Counted from the stretch's first letter, positions 45,960 through 58,439 are shown. The stretch: DNA of 64,000 bases from Argyresthia goedartella (GCA_949825045.1 OX463824.1:25776501-25840500), one strand, 5' to 3'. Program-made: numbers and translations. Notes: generated by a model not told the origin, from the sequence alone.

Positions 45960-46740
45960 CACAGTTTTATAGTTTACCTAACCCATCAGATTAGAATCGG
46001 TATAACATCAAATTACACCTTACAGGATCACTCGTGCGTCTGTGCGTCTGCCCGTCCATCTGTCCGACCGTCACAGGCAATTGACTCAAAACATATTGGA
46101 ACGTGATACGCATATCAATATCTGTGACCCAAAGAGAGCGCAAAAATGTATAAATAAATACTACTCGACCACAACATTAACCCCTAAATCTGGAAGTTCG
46201 TATGAAAACTGAATTTTATGGTAGTACTTCCTGAAGTCTGAGAGATCGACCGACTTCCACAAACCCTATTTGATTAGAAACCAAAGTCATGTGCTTTTTG
46301 AGTTTAATAAAAACTGTAACCCCATATCACCCCCCCCTTGGGGAATTTATTTCGTCAATCCTATCTCAGTGCTACTCTACAATACCGGTTTAAATTATGC
46401 ATTCCCTCCCCGTCGATCCATAGTACGATAGTTTTAGACTTGTGTAGATTGACTAGGTTAGTAGGTACATAATTATATATACAAACAAGTAAATTCCGCA
46501 ACAAGCTTTTATATCATTTTAATTGAGTAATGAATAAACAAAATACGGGTTTGGTTTTTAGTTACGGTTGGTACGACAAAGAACGGTGTGTACATTACCA
46601 TAAAAAATGCGTGTATATATTTCAGACCTATGTTGAAAAGAAAACCTTCGCTCTGATAAAATGAAGCAGAATTTCATTTTCTCCTTTTTAGGGCATTTAA
46701 ATAAAAGCTTTGTTTAAAAATATTTTTTTACTTTTAATTT
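45960..46740. other. No gene recognised
   Basis: AT-rich with a C-run near 46330. There is a pyrimidine-rich CGTCTGTGCGTCTGCCCGTC stretch at 46031-46060, as found in degenerate microsatellite-bearing repeats. Nothing codes. Confidence 0.4.
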
Positions 46741-46752
46741 ATTGTGTTGTAG

Positions 46753-46892
46753 GTTTACCTCGCGCCTAGAATTAAGAGCGCTGGGCGACGTTGGCGGAAA
46801 TTACTGGGCATATGTACAGCTATTGAAATGTGACTACTGCGCATTCAAGGCCACCACTCATATCATAACTCGTGGTGCGAGGTATAATCGTA
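46753..46892. mobile_element. Short TIR element (130-bp family), reverse orientation
   Basis: TTTACCTCGCGCCTAGAATTAAGAGCGCTGGGCGACG through GTGGTGCGAGGTATAA. It is the complement of the 26613 copy with about 15% divergence. Confidence 0.78.
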
Positions 46893-47599
46893 CGTATATT
46901 TTGCAGTCACCGAACTTTCAGATATCGGGCACGCGTTTTGTACTATGCTAGATAGACTTAACAAAACAATGCTTTTATCTCACTGTAGTTATACTAACGA
47001 GTGGTCTGCGGCTTTGTTTGGTACTAAGCGTTAACGGTCGTCGCGGTCAGAATCGAAATATTGGTAAGTAACTTTGCAGGTAGAAGAAGGAACTATATGC
47101 TCTGTAGTTGAACGTGGGTGGCGGCGCACCTCGTAGGGGATGGTATGTTTTGTTCTTTGGTAGGTACCTCTAAAGCTCAATGGATGGCAACTAAGTTTAG
47201 TTGTCCATACGTGTGTTCTATTATGCGAGCTTTAAATATCCTACTACGAGAATAAATCCTTCGTGATACTAAAAGCGTACCGGTATTGCCAAAAACAGCC
47301 AAAACCGATTTGGCGTGTCCGTCCGAATGGCCGGTCAACAGTCAACAACTGGCAGCGAGAATAGCAAGGTAGCATAACTGATACTAATGGTTACTACTCT
47401 ACTTTCTTATCAACGGAATGAATGAAATACAGGAATATAATAACGTGTTGCAATGAATGACAGTTTTATAGTTCTAGGTAATTGATGGAATAGCTATTTA
47501 AATTTACATAATCTTAATGCGATTGCGGTTGGCCACTCCATACCTTATCTAAAAAGTAACAAAAGTGTAAGATTACACATAAATAAAATGTCTGTGGAA

Positions 47600-48325
47600 A
47601 GAAAAAAAAATATTATCTATTAAGGAAAGGTAAAGAAATATATTCATTGTTTGTTAAGATGATACGTTTTTAGGTTAAGTACCTACCAAATGATCTGTAT
47701 AAGTCATAGTAGTATGTAATGAATGTACCTAAATTAAATACTAATTACGTTATGTCTTCAATAGTTCGACGGTTATTTCATCAGTTGGTTGGTACATTAG
47801 TAGTTAAATATTGATAGCAGTTAGATCAAATAAATGCAGAGGAAAATTAAATTTGTTCTCTCCTTTCTAAGTATGTAGGTTGGCTAAATGATAATGAACA
47901 TAATCAAAATATTCGTTCGTGACTTTGCAATTTGCCAAGCATACCTGTATGCGACACTATTAATAACGTGTGAAACATGCTCTACACTGCCATTTTGAAC
48001 TTTAATGAGAAAAACCTCGCTGACTTATTAGGAGGACACTTGATATTAATTTTAATTTCGTTTGAAGGCCATACTCACATAAGGAAAATGCTTTCGTATG
48101 CATATTGCTTAATACCTGAGACCTTATCATGACAAATATAACATAAGCTAAAAAGTACCAACAAAAAAGAGACTATATCTACATACTTACTAAGTATAGG
48201 TACATTCATTACATAGCACTACGACTTATACAGATCAGTTGGAAGGTACTTAACCTGAACACGTATCATCTTAACAAACAATGAATATATTTCTTTACAT
48301 TTCCTAAATATTACCACAGAATACT
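47600..48325. mobile_element. About 720-bp TIR element, 115-bp arms
   Basis: GTAAAGAAATATATTCATTGTTTGTTAAGATGATACG (47636 on), continuing through GATCTGTATAAGTC, is complementary to 48195-48305 at about 90%. The internal 450 bp has no coding frame. No target duplication was identified. Confidence 0.8.
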
Positions 48326-48961
48326 TTATAGTTCTAGTTACTTAGGAAAGATACCTAGCTGCGTATAGTAGGTTTGTCCCCTGTGAATTTCGTTACCAAC
48401 TGGTAATGACACCATAATAGGCCCTATAAATATTTTTTCACTATTGATGAAAGTAGCCGATGCTACGATGCCGATGCGATTATGCCTAGCTGCGATGCTA
48501 GGTACGTTATATATTATGTAGTTGGTGACATTCTTGTTGACAGATTAGCCTGGGACTGAATATGCCGGAACTGTATAGATTCTAGATCATTTTTTTTTTA
48601 TTTGGCTGATTTTGATTCCATTGGACATATTCCTTGGCAGTACTTGCATTTTAAGCCTAACCTGATGTATGCGCAATGCCTTTAGACAAGCGGTTGTCCT
48701 CGAATGTTGTATCTATCTCAGTTACATCGCCTACTAAGGATCGAAGTAATTTGGTACTTAGGTACTACTAGATAACAACATAATATAACATAACATAACA
48801 TAGCGTCACGCCTTTTCCCATACCGGGTGGTAGAGGCTTAATTATGCCTACGTTCAGGCAGTTATTCAACACTCCATTTTGCGCGTTAGAGGGCTAGCCC
48901 ATCGCCGCAGCTGTGGAGTAATGAAGGTTTCCTCACGATGTTTACCGTTAGATTGTGTGAC

Positions 48962-49205
48962 GACCCGAATGGCCGAGTTGGCAGTGACCCTGCCTACGAA
49001 GCCAAGGGTCCCGGGTTCGAGTCCCGGTGGGGGCAAATATTTGTTTGATGAGAACGGATGTTTGTACCCTAGTCATGGTTGTTCATCTATCTAAGTATAA
49101 TATTTATCTATATAAGTATGTGTATCGTTGTCTAGTACCCAAGATACAGGGAATCCTAGTTTGGAGCTAGATCAATGTGTGTAAATAGTGTCCAAGGTAT
49201 TATTA
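48962..49205 (+). mobile_element. tRNA-derived SINE with ATT tail, copy 1
   Basis: RNA polymerase III promoter boxes A (TGGCCGAGTTGG) and B (GGTTCGAGTCC) lie in a tRNA-like head, followed by the same body as the copy at 60755-61016. Only a handful of substitutions separate the two copies. The tail is short (ATTATTAT). Confidence 0.88.
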
Positions 49206-49249
49206 TATTGTCCGATAAGGTACTTAACATAAATTAATTATCTCATTGG

Positions 49250-49325
49250 TACATGGTCAGGAATAGAACCTGCATCTCCAGTGTGAGAAGCAAGCGTCAA
49301 ACCCGTTAGACCACGGAAGTCTTGC
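49250..49325 (-). mobile_element. tRNA-like SINE head
   Basis: On the minus strand CCGTGGTCTAACGGGTTTGACGC followed by GGTTCTATTCCTGACC gives A- and B-box-like sequences at normal tRNA spacing. No recognisable SINE body follows, and the anticodon arm does not fold convincingly as a functional tRNA. Confidence 0.5.
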
Positions 49326-50334
49326 TAGATAAATAATAATAAATGATCAATGTAGCCATTTATGTTCCCAGCGAGGGTCACGGGCTCACGGGCCTTTAAC
49401 CGAATACGAATACCTTACTCCACCACGCTGGGATACTAAATACCTACTAAATGAATACTTCTTTTAAATCATTTTCTGTTTTTTTTTAGCTATACAAACG
49501 GCAGTTCAGTCTACCTAAACCTGTCTATTATAAGCACTAAAGAATTGATTTGTTTCACTTGAAATATGAACTATATTTTTACTTGATCTTGAGGCTGTAA
49601 AACCAAACAATACGCAATTTGTTACAGAGTAGTTACCTCATAGCGTGCTGAAAGTTGATTGCCACTTAGGGTACCTGATTAATTAATTTGGAATGTCAGA
49701 TTACTAAATACAAAAGGAAGTTAAACCTTTCCGATTTGATATTATATTATTATGCGATACTAAAACAATAGTAGGTACCTAAATAGGAAAGGATTCACTT
49801 CCATCTGTATTTTATACCGGACTTAAAATAAATTATCTTATGCTGTGTGCAGAGCAAGCTGTAAACATTAAAGTGTAGTAATCCCATGTACGTGTACCTA
49901 AAACTATGTAATAAATCAAAACAAACATACCTGTATGGCAAGTTGTTTTAGGAAATAATAGTCAGTTTTCAGTAGCGATAGAAATTTCAGTTTCAAATAC
50001 ACAGTACTTCTGTTTAAAATGTATCATCGCTCACACCGACTTTATTTAATTTACACTCGCACGAAACACGTCTTGCAACATTCAGATCAAAGCAAATACT
50101 GCTTGCTTGATCCCCTTACCAACTTCCCTATCCATACATACTATCAAACACTCTATCAGCCCCAGCCGGCATGTGATGATTGCCATATCACGATAAAACT
50201 GAATTCCGTGAATTACAAAACGATACCCGTGTTAAAATACACATAGAGATTCAATTAATTATTTAATTGTAAGATTTGTAGAGTAGTTGTTAATTTTCAA
50301 TGTAGTCATAAACCTGATGACTTCATGGATTTCG

Positions 50335-50505
50335 TATAACAAATATTTATAAACAGGCACATACATTGCTTCTGGCCCCATATTACCCTGTGTAGTGGAA
50401 ACCAAAAAAGTGACGTCACATACATATGCAACTCACAGCTATCGCCAATGTTGTTGGCATCTGAATGCCGCCTGGAGGTGGTATAGCGGTGCATGGGTTC
50501 AAGAG
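50335..50505 (-). mobile_element. SINE fragment of the 8275 family
   Basis: GGCACATACATTGCTTCTGGCCCCA followed by TAGTGGAAACC matches the SINE body at 8285-8350. The head is heavily diverged (GTGCATGGGTTCAAG). Confidence 0.55.
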
Positions 50506-50524
50506 AGAGCATATATAGGTGTGT

Positions 50525-50580
50525 GTGTGAGAGAGATAGTTGACAGCTCGCTCAAACGCCAATAAACCTGGCGGGGCCTG
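50525..50580. mobile_element. Half copy of the GCCAGG palindromic MITE
   Basis: GACAGCTCGCTCAAACGCCAATAAACCTGGCGGGGCCTGTA matches the right arm of 45326-45451, including the flank CCTGTA. The left arm is replaced by a GT/GA-rich stretch. Confidence 0.65.
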
Positions 50581-50816
50581 TACTATAATGGTTGTTAATT
50601 CATGAATTTATTGGTTAATTAATATAAGTTATATCTGTAATGAAGTGTGCAGTTATACCACGGTGACGGGGAAAACCTATAGTTCTCGTGTGTAAAATGT
50701 CTACATACTAATTGTAAACAAATCAATTACTTAGTTAAGATTGTTTTATGAGTAACTCAAGCAGTTGCGTATGTCTAGCTAGTCGTCTTTTGTCCATAAC
50801 TAGAAGTAAACAGTAC

Positions 50817-50946
50817 TATACCTCGCGCCACGAATTAAGAGCGCTGGGCGAAGTTGGCGGGAATTACTGCGCATATGTACAGGTATTGAAAAGTGACTAC
50901 TGCGCATTCAAGGCCACCGCTCATAACGTGTGGCGCGACGTATACT
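50817..50946. mobile_element. Short TIR element (130-bp family), reverse orientation
   Basis: TATACCTCGCGCCACGAATT ... GTGTGGCGCGACGTATAC. The clearest copy, with near-perfect inverted ends. No coding capacity. Confidence 0.8.
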
Positions 50947-51718
50947 AATAGCATCGGCAGCACATAATTTTCACTTTCAAATTACTTCACTTGAACAAAA
51001 AATAAAAGCTTAGTCGACCAGAATGACATAGAGCGATTACCTACTTTACCTTATCTACCGTACTGCAAAATTATAGTGCAAAAAAACAGCATAAAATAAA
51101 AATACGGCTGCCATTAATTAACTTCGAGTAAAAGTTCCAAGGAAGTAGAAACCAATAAAGCAAACAAGTTTAAAAAATGTCGCCCTTTTAACTTTCAATC
51201 CACGGTTACAAATACTATCGATAAATTCACGTCATTATACGGTCATTGAGTAACATCACTAAAATATTGTTGCCATGTAAAATTTGACTGAGACAATAAA
51301 TAATAATCATCATCCTTGTCCTTGCCTTGAGCAAGCAACCTTCTTATTTTGAGCATGACGACCACGAGACATTTTTCTAAATGCTTGTTTTTTTAAATCA
51401 ATTTAATTATTAAGTTTTCTTTGCGTACATACCCACTGCACCTTCCATTTCATTCCTTTATTTAGTTACGAACTACTGCAGCAAAGTATTCTACTCTGCA
51501 TTCTAAAGTCCTTGTACAAGTTAAGTATTTCTTTTCCTTGATTAACAGTGCACGTGACATTACCTACCTTTAAGTTTTTTTAATATAATGTTTAATATTT
51601 AACATAGTTTTTACTAAGAAGTATTAAATAAATGAATGGAATTGATGATATTGAAATAAATTAAATAAAAATGACACACTCAATAAAAATGGAATGATGA
51701 ATTATTTATTAAAAGGAA

Positions 51719-51860
51719 TGCAGACATTGGTATCCAAAATCAATATTATTTTCTAATAATATTGATTTTGTATGCAGATATTGGTATCCAAAATCAATAT
51801 TATTTTCTAATAATTTTGATTTTGCATGCAGATATTGGTATCCAAAATCAATTTTGGTAT
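51719..51860. repeat. 54-bp tandem repeat, about 2.6 units
   Basis: GCAGAYATTGGTATCCAAAATCAAT starts at 51719, 51773 and 51827. Each unit contains the palindrome AAAATCAATATTATTTTCTAATAATATTGATTTT, so single strands can form hairpins. The in-frame 18-residue protein repeat on the minus strand is probably incidental. Confidence 0.85.
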
Positions 51861-52161
51861 GTTTATAATAAATGTTCCTTTGCTGGAGGCTCATTATTTT
51901 TGATATTTAAAGCGATATTGTGACGTATTTTTTACCCTTAATTTGCATTGCTTACAAGTCCATACTGAATCTTTCCGCCTTCAATCGCTTTATATTTCCT
52001 GCTAGCCACAGACGTAGGTTGTACTTTAATCTTTCACGGTCTCCGTTGCAAAGTTTTGTTACAAATAAAAGACAGTATTTATTACGGCGTTCGCAAATTT
52101 TCCAGTTCACCTAGAAATTGTTTAACTTGTTTGAAATTGCTAATACCAACATCATTTTTAG

Positions 52162-52310
52162 GGTTCCGTACCCGAAGAGTGCCAAACGGGCTGTATCACA
52201 TGAAACGTGATAGTTAGACAGATGAAAATTTCACAGATGATGTATTTCTGTTGCCGCTACAAATACTAAAAAACAGCATAAAATAAATATTTAAGGGGGC
52301 TCCCATCATG
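52162..52310 (+). repeat. Dispersed repeat resembling a common lepidopteran family
   Basis: GGGTTCCGTACCCGAAGAGTG, AGATGATGTATTTCTGTTGCCGCTAC and TTTAAGGGGGCTCCCAT appear in the order I recall for a repeat found in many moth and butterfly genomes. An internal piece appears deleted after GCCAAACGGG. Recalled from memory, not searched. Confidence 0.6.
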
Positions 52311-53402
52311 GACGTTTAAAAAAAGTCGCATATAGTCTCGCTTACAACACAAGTGTGTCGCTCATAGTCGGCCAGCTCGCTGTACGTACACGCCGAGAAG
52401 CACACATTCACACATTAGTCGGCCATTATGCGCACAGGCGTCCAGGGCTGCCAGATTGTATAATTGGATACAAAAACTGTATAATTAGGTGACTGATTGT
52501 ATCCCTCTTTGTATCCTGGATCCTCATGTATAATTGGATACATAAAACCTTTATGTTGTAATCTGATTTCATAGTCGTTGTTTAAGTAATTTTTGAGTTG
52601 AGTTGCCAGCTGCCGCTGTTGTGTGGAATGATTGCGCGTTAAGGATATGCATACCAAATAAGTTAAAAAAAACGTAGGTAAATTAACGTCATTAACAATC
52701 TATATTATGTATGTGAAGGATTTTTATGCAGTGTTTGTATACTGACATGTAATTTTGTATAATTTCAGAAAAATTTAAAAACTTCCACTGGCAGCCCTGC
52801 AGGCGTCAACAAAGGCGGTACGTTATGCGGAGAAATAAAAAGCTAAACAGCATGTCTTGCGTGGTAAAATGGTGTACAAACTGAACTTACCGGAGGAAAA
52901 AACATCCAGGAATAACATTTCATAGGTAAATGAATAAATAATCACTTATCTCAGTAAAAAAATAAAATCAATCTTCATTCACAAGAATAAAATAATTCAT
53001 CACAAGTCCAGTGTTGTTATTCACGTTAGTAAAATTACCCAAAATATGGGAAAATACGGTATTATTAAGTTCAAATTATAATTTGATTATTTGTTTAAAC
53101 GAATTTATTTTTGGCAGCTCTTTAATTGGTCGGGATGTTGTTTTACGGTCAGTTGAATAAATAAATTGGCAGTTTTTAAATGTTTCGTCAGACGAAAATT
53201 TGAACTTCGAAGTTACTGGTCCGATAGAACACAAAATAAAATTTATTAAATAAATAGCGGAAAAATATTTAACGATTCGGCTTCACCACATTTCTAAATT
53301 AGAAGATATATCAAGAACCTCGCAAAGTAAAAGACACTATTATAAAAAAACGAGTGTGCTTTAGACCACACGACTGAAGTAAAATTTCTTTGGCTCCATC
53401 TG

Positions 53403-53440
<38 letters not shown>

Positions 53441-53445
53441 TATAT
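53403..53445. repeat. (TA)n microsatellite
   Basis: An uninterrupted TATATA run of about 30 bp, then ATATATAT with one interruption. Confidence 0.9.
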
Positions 53446-53928
53446 ATTAAAACAATAAAAACCCGTAGGGCATACTAAAATAACTAGTTCCGTAATACAA
53501 TAAAATCAATCACACTTTTAATGACGAACTGATAGAACCTAACTAAAACTAAAGCAACTAACACCAATGATTACTATGCAATACTACAGACAAATTTAAG
53601 TGAATACGGCTCAGTGAAAAACCTATGTAAGGGCGCCATTGTGAATATTTGACAAGCTTGCTTGCCCTGTGCTGGTCAGGGTGTAGATAAGGGGGCGGAA
53701 GGTTTGGTTTGAAAATGTCAAGATTTCACTCACTACAATGTTTCGAATAATGCTATGTTACGCTCAGGATATAGAATACTACTGAAATCAAATATCCTGT
53801 ATTCACAACACACAGAATAAAACCTTTTATTTATTTCTATAGTATTTTTTTCTTATAGTAGTAGATTTAGTATATTAATAAATATTAAGTAATTGTAATA
53901 GTTACTTAGTATCTTGTCTTAATAAATC

Positions 53929-54225
53929 GTTAATTAAATACCAATCACAACTACTGTGAGGCAGCCCGTAGCATCATGAATCGAATCCAGCGCGCTCTCA
54001 TCTTACTGAGTCACTGGACGGACTCCAGTTTGCCGCCTGCTCTTTGAACTGCATTGGTTCGAGCAAACTAACTACTGTTAATTAAATACCTATCACAATG
54101 ACTGTGATAAGCAATTTAGCTAATGACAATAGTTGAACTGCATTGGCTCAAGTAGACTGGAATGAGCAGGCGGCAAACTGGAGTCCGTCCAGTGCCTCAG
54201 TAAGATTGGGGCATGCTGGATTGCA
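53929..54225. repeat. Compound direct and inverted repeat cluster
   Basis: TTACTGAGTCACTGGACGGACTCCAGTTTGCCGCCTGCTC (54004-54043) is complementary, with one mismatch, to GAGCAGGCGGCAAACTGGAGTCCGTCCAGTGCCTCAGTAA (about 54157-54196). Inside and outside are direct repeats TTAATTAAATACCAATCACAA / TTAATTAAATACCTATCACAA and GAACTGCATTGG x2. It lies immediately left of the Harbinger-like genes. Confidence 0.8.
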
Positions 54226-54239
54226 AGCGGAGCGAAGTA

Positions 54240-54599
54240 ATCAAGCAGCTCCAATCTTACCCTACTCTTAGCAATTGAAGAAACGGATACCCCAGCTGCT
54301 CAAAGCCAAGAATTAAAGAAACGAATTGATTATGTGAGACGAGAGTCAGTCATGCACATAAAGTATTTTGTTTTAAGAAAAATATAGAAATGCAAATTTT
54401 AAAAGCAAAGGTAGGTAGTAATTTCACAAGAAATTCAAAAGTGTTTCGTGTTTTACTCATTTTTTATATGGATATTTATATAATATTTTTCTTTCAATTG
54501 GAAGTTCAAGAAATGAAAAAAGGACTGCAATATATAATGAAGAAAAAGCAAGATTGGAGTAGAAGAAATAAATATGAGACTGGGAAAGCATTAACTTAA
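54240..54599 (+). pseudogene. Harbinger second ORF, Myb/trihelix-like C-terminal remnant
   Basis: The plus frame reads LLLAIEETDTPAAQSQELKK then RIDYVRRES near 54250-54340. After stops and a possible intron (AG at 54484-54485) it reads LEVQEMKKGLQYIMKKKQDW to 54599. A lysine/glutamate coiled coil of this kind ends the Myb/MADF-type partner proteins of PIF/Harbinger elements, and convergent orientation toward the transposase is their usual layout. The Myb domain itself is not visible. Confidence 0.5.
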
Positions 54600-54702
54600 C
54601 TAGATTATAGAGTATATATTCATATAATATGCGTGTATTACTTAAATATAAAGAAAACTAATAAACAGAGTCTATATTTACTCATTTTATACTTTATTTC
54701 AC

Positions 54703-55834
54703 TTAAGAATGACAAACATAGGTTACAAGAAAAAATAATAACACAATAAAATATTTACCTACATAACTGTGAAAAATCTTTGTACCAGCCAGTCTGGTTA
54801 CAAAACCACTGACAGTGGTATTTTCTCTTGAAGGTTTATTTATTTTTTCTAGTTCAAATATGTCGTCATCTGAAAAGTTGAAGGTATCGTCAAACATAAG
54901 GGACATATTATGAAGGGCTGCACAAGCACATATTACTGCTGCAGTGGTCTCCAATTTAACACCCATTACAACTTGCCGACAAGGAAACCTCCTTTTCCAT
55001 ACACCAAAAGCCCTTTCTACGGTGTTTCTAGTTTTTGTGTGGCTTTTATTATAACATTCCTCGTTAGTTGAAGAAGGTGGTGTGAGAAGCACATCACTTG
55101 CTGCGTACCCACTGTCACCTAGGAGTATGCCATTCAGTGCACCCATTTCCAGTCTCTGATTTGCTGAGCTGCTATTATAAATAAAACTGTCATGACTGCT
55201 TCCAGGCCACCTGGCTACCAGGTCCCAAAATTGCAAGTCAGGGCCAACAGTTGTCTGCAATTTATATAGAATCATACTTTTCTGTTCCTATAAACTTCAG
55301 AAATGTTCGCCCTGGGCTTCTCATTTTCATACGAGTACAATCAATACATCCAATCACTCCGGGAAATCCAGCCATAATAAATTCACTCTCTGGATGCCAT
55401 CGTTAGTAGAAGGAAATCTCACAAATCCTTCATTTTCCTTGCTATTAGTTTGGACACAATGACTGCTCGCAAATGTCCATGACGTCTCCATCCAGCTTCT
55501 GCAAAGAATATTATGGGTCAATCATGTTATAATAAGTAAGTATGAATCTATCTCGTAGCAGTTCTTTCCTAGAAATATAACCTGAAAACTACCATTTGCG
55601 AAGAATCGTATTGTCAGTAGGATAGGAATATTATTTCAGGCGCAAATGGCGAACCTCTTCTCGAGGACTTCCTGGGGTCTGGTTCGAACATCGGTTATAT
55701 TCTCTCTTTCACATTTCGAGGCGTAAATCTAAAGCGGGAGTGAAATTCAGTAACCGAGAATTTTTGAATGGATCCGCGTAATCTCGCAAATATCTTCTTG
55801 CCCGATACTCAATAAATTCTTCCAAATCAGACAT
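54703..55834 (-). pseudogene. PIF/Harbinger (HARBI1-like) transposase, frameshifted
   Basis: Starting at 55834: SDLEEFIEYRARRYLRDYADPF, a typical Harbinger N-terminus, then RFRFTPRNV.ERI in a shifted frame. At 55390-55270 comes MAGFPGVIGCIDCTRMKMRSP with the first catalytic Asp (IGCID). The 190-codon frame 55275-54703 follows with WDLVARWPGSSHDSFIY (second Asp), GDSGYAASDVLLTP and NTVERAFGVWKRRFP (catalytic Glu). All three DDE residues are therefore present but spread over at least three frames. Family role: nuclear cut-and-paste transposase that needs a Myb-like partner. Confidence 0.85.
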
Positions 55835-55839
55835 TATAA

Positions 55840-56440
55840 CAATATTTTACTATGTTTTGTATCTTCAAGACGAATTACGTTTGCAACAGTCAACAAAACA
55901 ACATATCCTGACAACTGTCATCTGTCTTTTTTAAAGAAAGAGAGAAAGAAAATATGTGCTTGCACTTTTCTCTCTTGCCCCTACAGTAATATACGAAACG
56001 TAACACTCTCTCTTTCTATCTTCACTAACTTATGACTTCCTCTCAACTTTCGTTCACCTCGCCCGATCACACCTTTCGTAACGCTCTCGTCATGCATTCA
56101 CCAGCTTACTCCCTAAGGCAAGCGTGCGTAAAGAAGTTTTACTTCAAAAACTTACTCAGCATTTGGGATGTTAATCACTTTTACAGCAGTCATAAACGCT
56201 AGGAATAGTAAAATTTTGAACAATTGGGATGATGCACGTTAGTCAAGTTAGATACTTTTTAAGAACTGTCGAAGTGTCAAAGTGACGAATTTATATGAGA
56301 GTTGTACTGAAAACCGAAACATGACGTCATATTTGGTTGAAATCAAATTAACGACTGTGATATTGAAGGTCATTTTTCTTGTTAGGGCTATCAATTTATA
56401 CATAATTCCTATTTTTTGGTATCATGTCCATTAGGTATTT
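55840..56440. other. No gene recognised
   Basis: It includes AAAGAAAGAGAGAAAGAAAA and a CTCTCTCTTTCT stretch 70 bp apart (55935-56015), partly complementary, plausibly near the right end of the Harbinger element. Confidence 0.35.
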
Positions 56441-56454
56441 TTTATATAACTTCG

Positions 56455-56575
56455 CAAAAAATCCAACAGATGGTGCTGTGAACCGCAATTTGTTTCTTGC
56501 GCTTATATTACTCAAACGGGTCCATAAATTGAAAAATGGTCCAAATATATTGATATTATTTCTAAAAGCTCCATA
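56455..56575 (+). repeat. Dispersed repeat, forward copy
   Basis: AAAAAATCCAACAGATGGTGCTGTGAACC ... CCATAAATTGAAAAATGGTC ... TTGATATTATTTCTAAAA. The complement of 62410-62525 has the same sequence order at about 75% identity. Its left limit touches the 3' region of the CR1-like LINE. Confidence 0.65.
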
Positions 56576-58439
56576 ATAAAAAGCGATATATATATATAAA
56601 AGCTCTGTTGTATATTATACTTTATCCCATAGTGTCAAGTCAAATCAAATCAAAATCGTTTATTTATGACACATAGGTTTGAGATAGGCGTTTACAAGGT
56701 CAAATAATTATGATCTACTATGGTCTACCTTAAAGGTGTACAAATCAATTGAATAGGTACATTATTAATACAATCAATTCAATCATAATGTTTTCAGTAT
56801 TTCAAATCATAATATCAAGTTTACATACATGCAAAACAAAAAACAATTATTATGTGTACAAATTAAAATAAAGATATACCGTGTTACCACAAAAAATATA
56901 AAACCGTGCTTAACCTAAAAACAAACGTCAAATCCCATAGTTTTTTGTTTTTGAGCAAGTGTTGAACAGTAGTTAATTTTTTTGTGGTAAGGCCCATAAT
57001 GTCAAAGGATAAGTAAATGTCAAACTAAGAATAAGTAGATAATGTAGAAAAATAAATAATAATTACCAATTACTAGAACTTACAGCGAATACAATTATGT
57101 CATTCATGTCACTCATGATTAAAACATAATTTTGTTATTCGTTCGGATGTGCCCTTAATATGTCTAGTTTTGGTCTGTAAGGTTCTCTAGCACAGTATAA
57201 TATGCCTTTGCGACTAGCATCTTTTTCAATTTCGATCTAAAATGCATGACGTTGTCTATATATCTTATATAAGAACGCAAATTATTAAATATTTAATCTT
57301 CACACGTATAATAAACCCTCTATACTGCATATAAAAACCGCACATTAAGACCAGCGTAATGTAAAACTTTGGTAAAAACTCATTTCTTATCTGAATTTTT
57401 TTGCATTGTGACCATAATGTACAAAATTTTGTCAAATTATGACATTCAAATTTCGAACGCTGACGCCCGCCTGCGTGCCGCCCCTAGTTCGTCTGTGAAG
57501 TTGGTACTATAGAATAAGCTAAACAACTGCAGAGCAATAATCAATGCCACAATGCCGGTCAAACATGCGGTTCCTGAACACATCAAAGAGAGCTTATGAT
57601 ATGGTGTAGATAAAGTAGTGTATGTAACTACACAGTACAGGCATTAAAACTCCCGAGTGATATTATTATGAAACTCGCCTTCGGCTCATTTCATAAACCC
57701 ACTCTCGAGTATTAATGCCCTCCATTATGTAGCAGTAACATAAACTATTACATAAATTTGAAGCCATTCCTAAGACGCTTAACTATAAAGAGCCGTCTTA
57801 TGTGATTTGGCCGTTACCTTCTTTTGGTTTATAAGACTTCTAAAGCTACTAAAAGATGTCTGTTGGATTTTACACACGAGGCTATCTCGTAGATATACAT
57901 ACATTGTAATGTGAGAATTTTTAATGCAATAAATTGTTGTTTTCAATTGTCTGTCAGTTTTAGATTTTTCATAGCACGGATGCTCTTTTTTTAAGATTTA
58001 AAAACTTAGCATATGTCGGAAGAATTACCCGAAAACATTATACCATACCTTAGTGTGGAATATACATAGCCATAGAAGGCAGTAACAACCGTTTCTTCAT
58101 TCGCTATCTTTGATAGTCCATGTAATGCATAAGAAAATTTATTTAGTTTTTTTGCAAATGTTGTAAATCTGTGCTTTCCAGTTAAATTTATTGTCAATGG
58201 CCAAGAAATTTAGTTACTTGTGTTTCGTCTATGATGGTGTTGCGATAATGTAGTTACTTGTGTTTCTTCTATGATAGTGTTGCGATAATGTATGTCAAAT
58301 TTATCAGGATTAGCCCTTTGTCGAAAATGCATAATGTAAGTTTTTGTCAAGTTAATAATTAAATTATTCGATGTCATTCAATCAATATTTTTTTCTAATG
58401 AGGCATTTATTTCTGTTTCTTGGCAAATTTTATCGTTCT

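Noticed and set aside
48962..49040. Functional tRNA gene
   Set aside because: The A and B boxes are good, but the sequence continues into a SINE body shared with 60755-61016 and lacks a clean cloverleaf.
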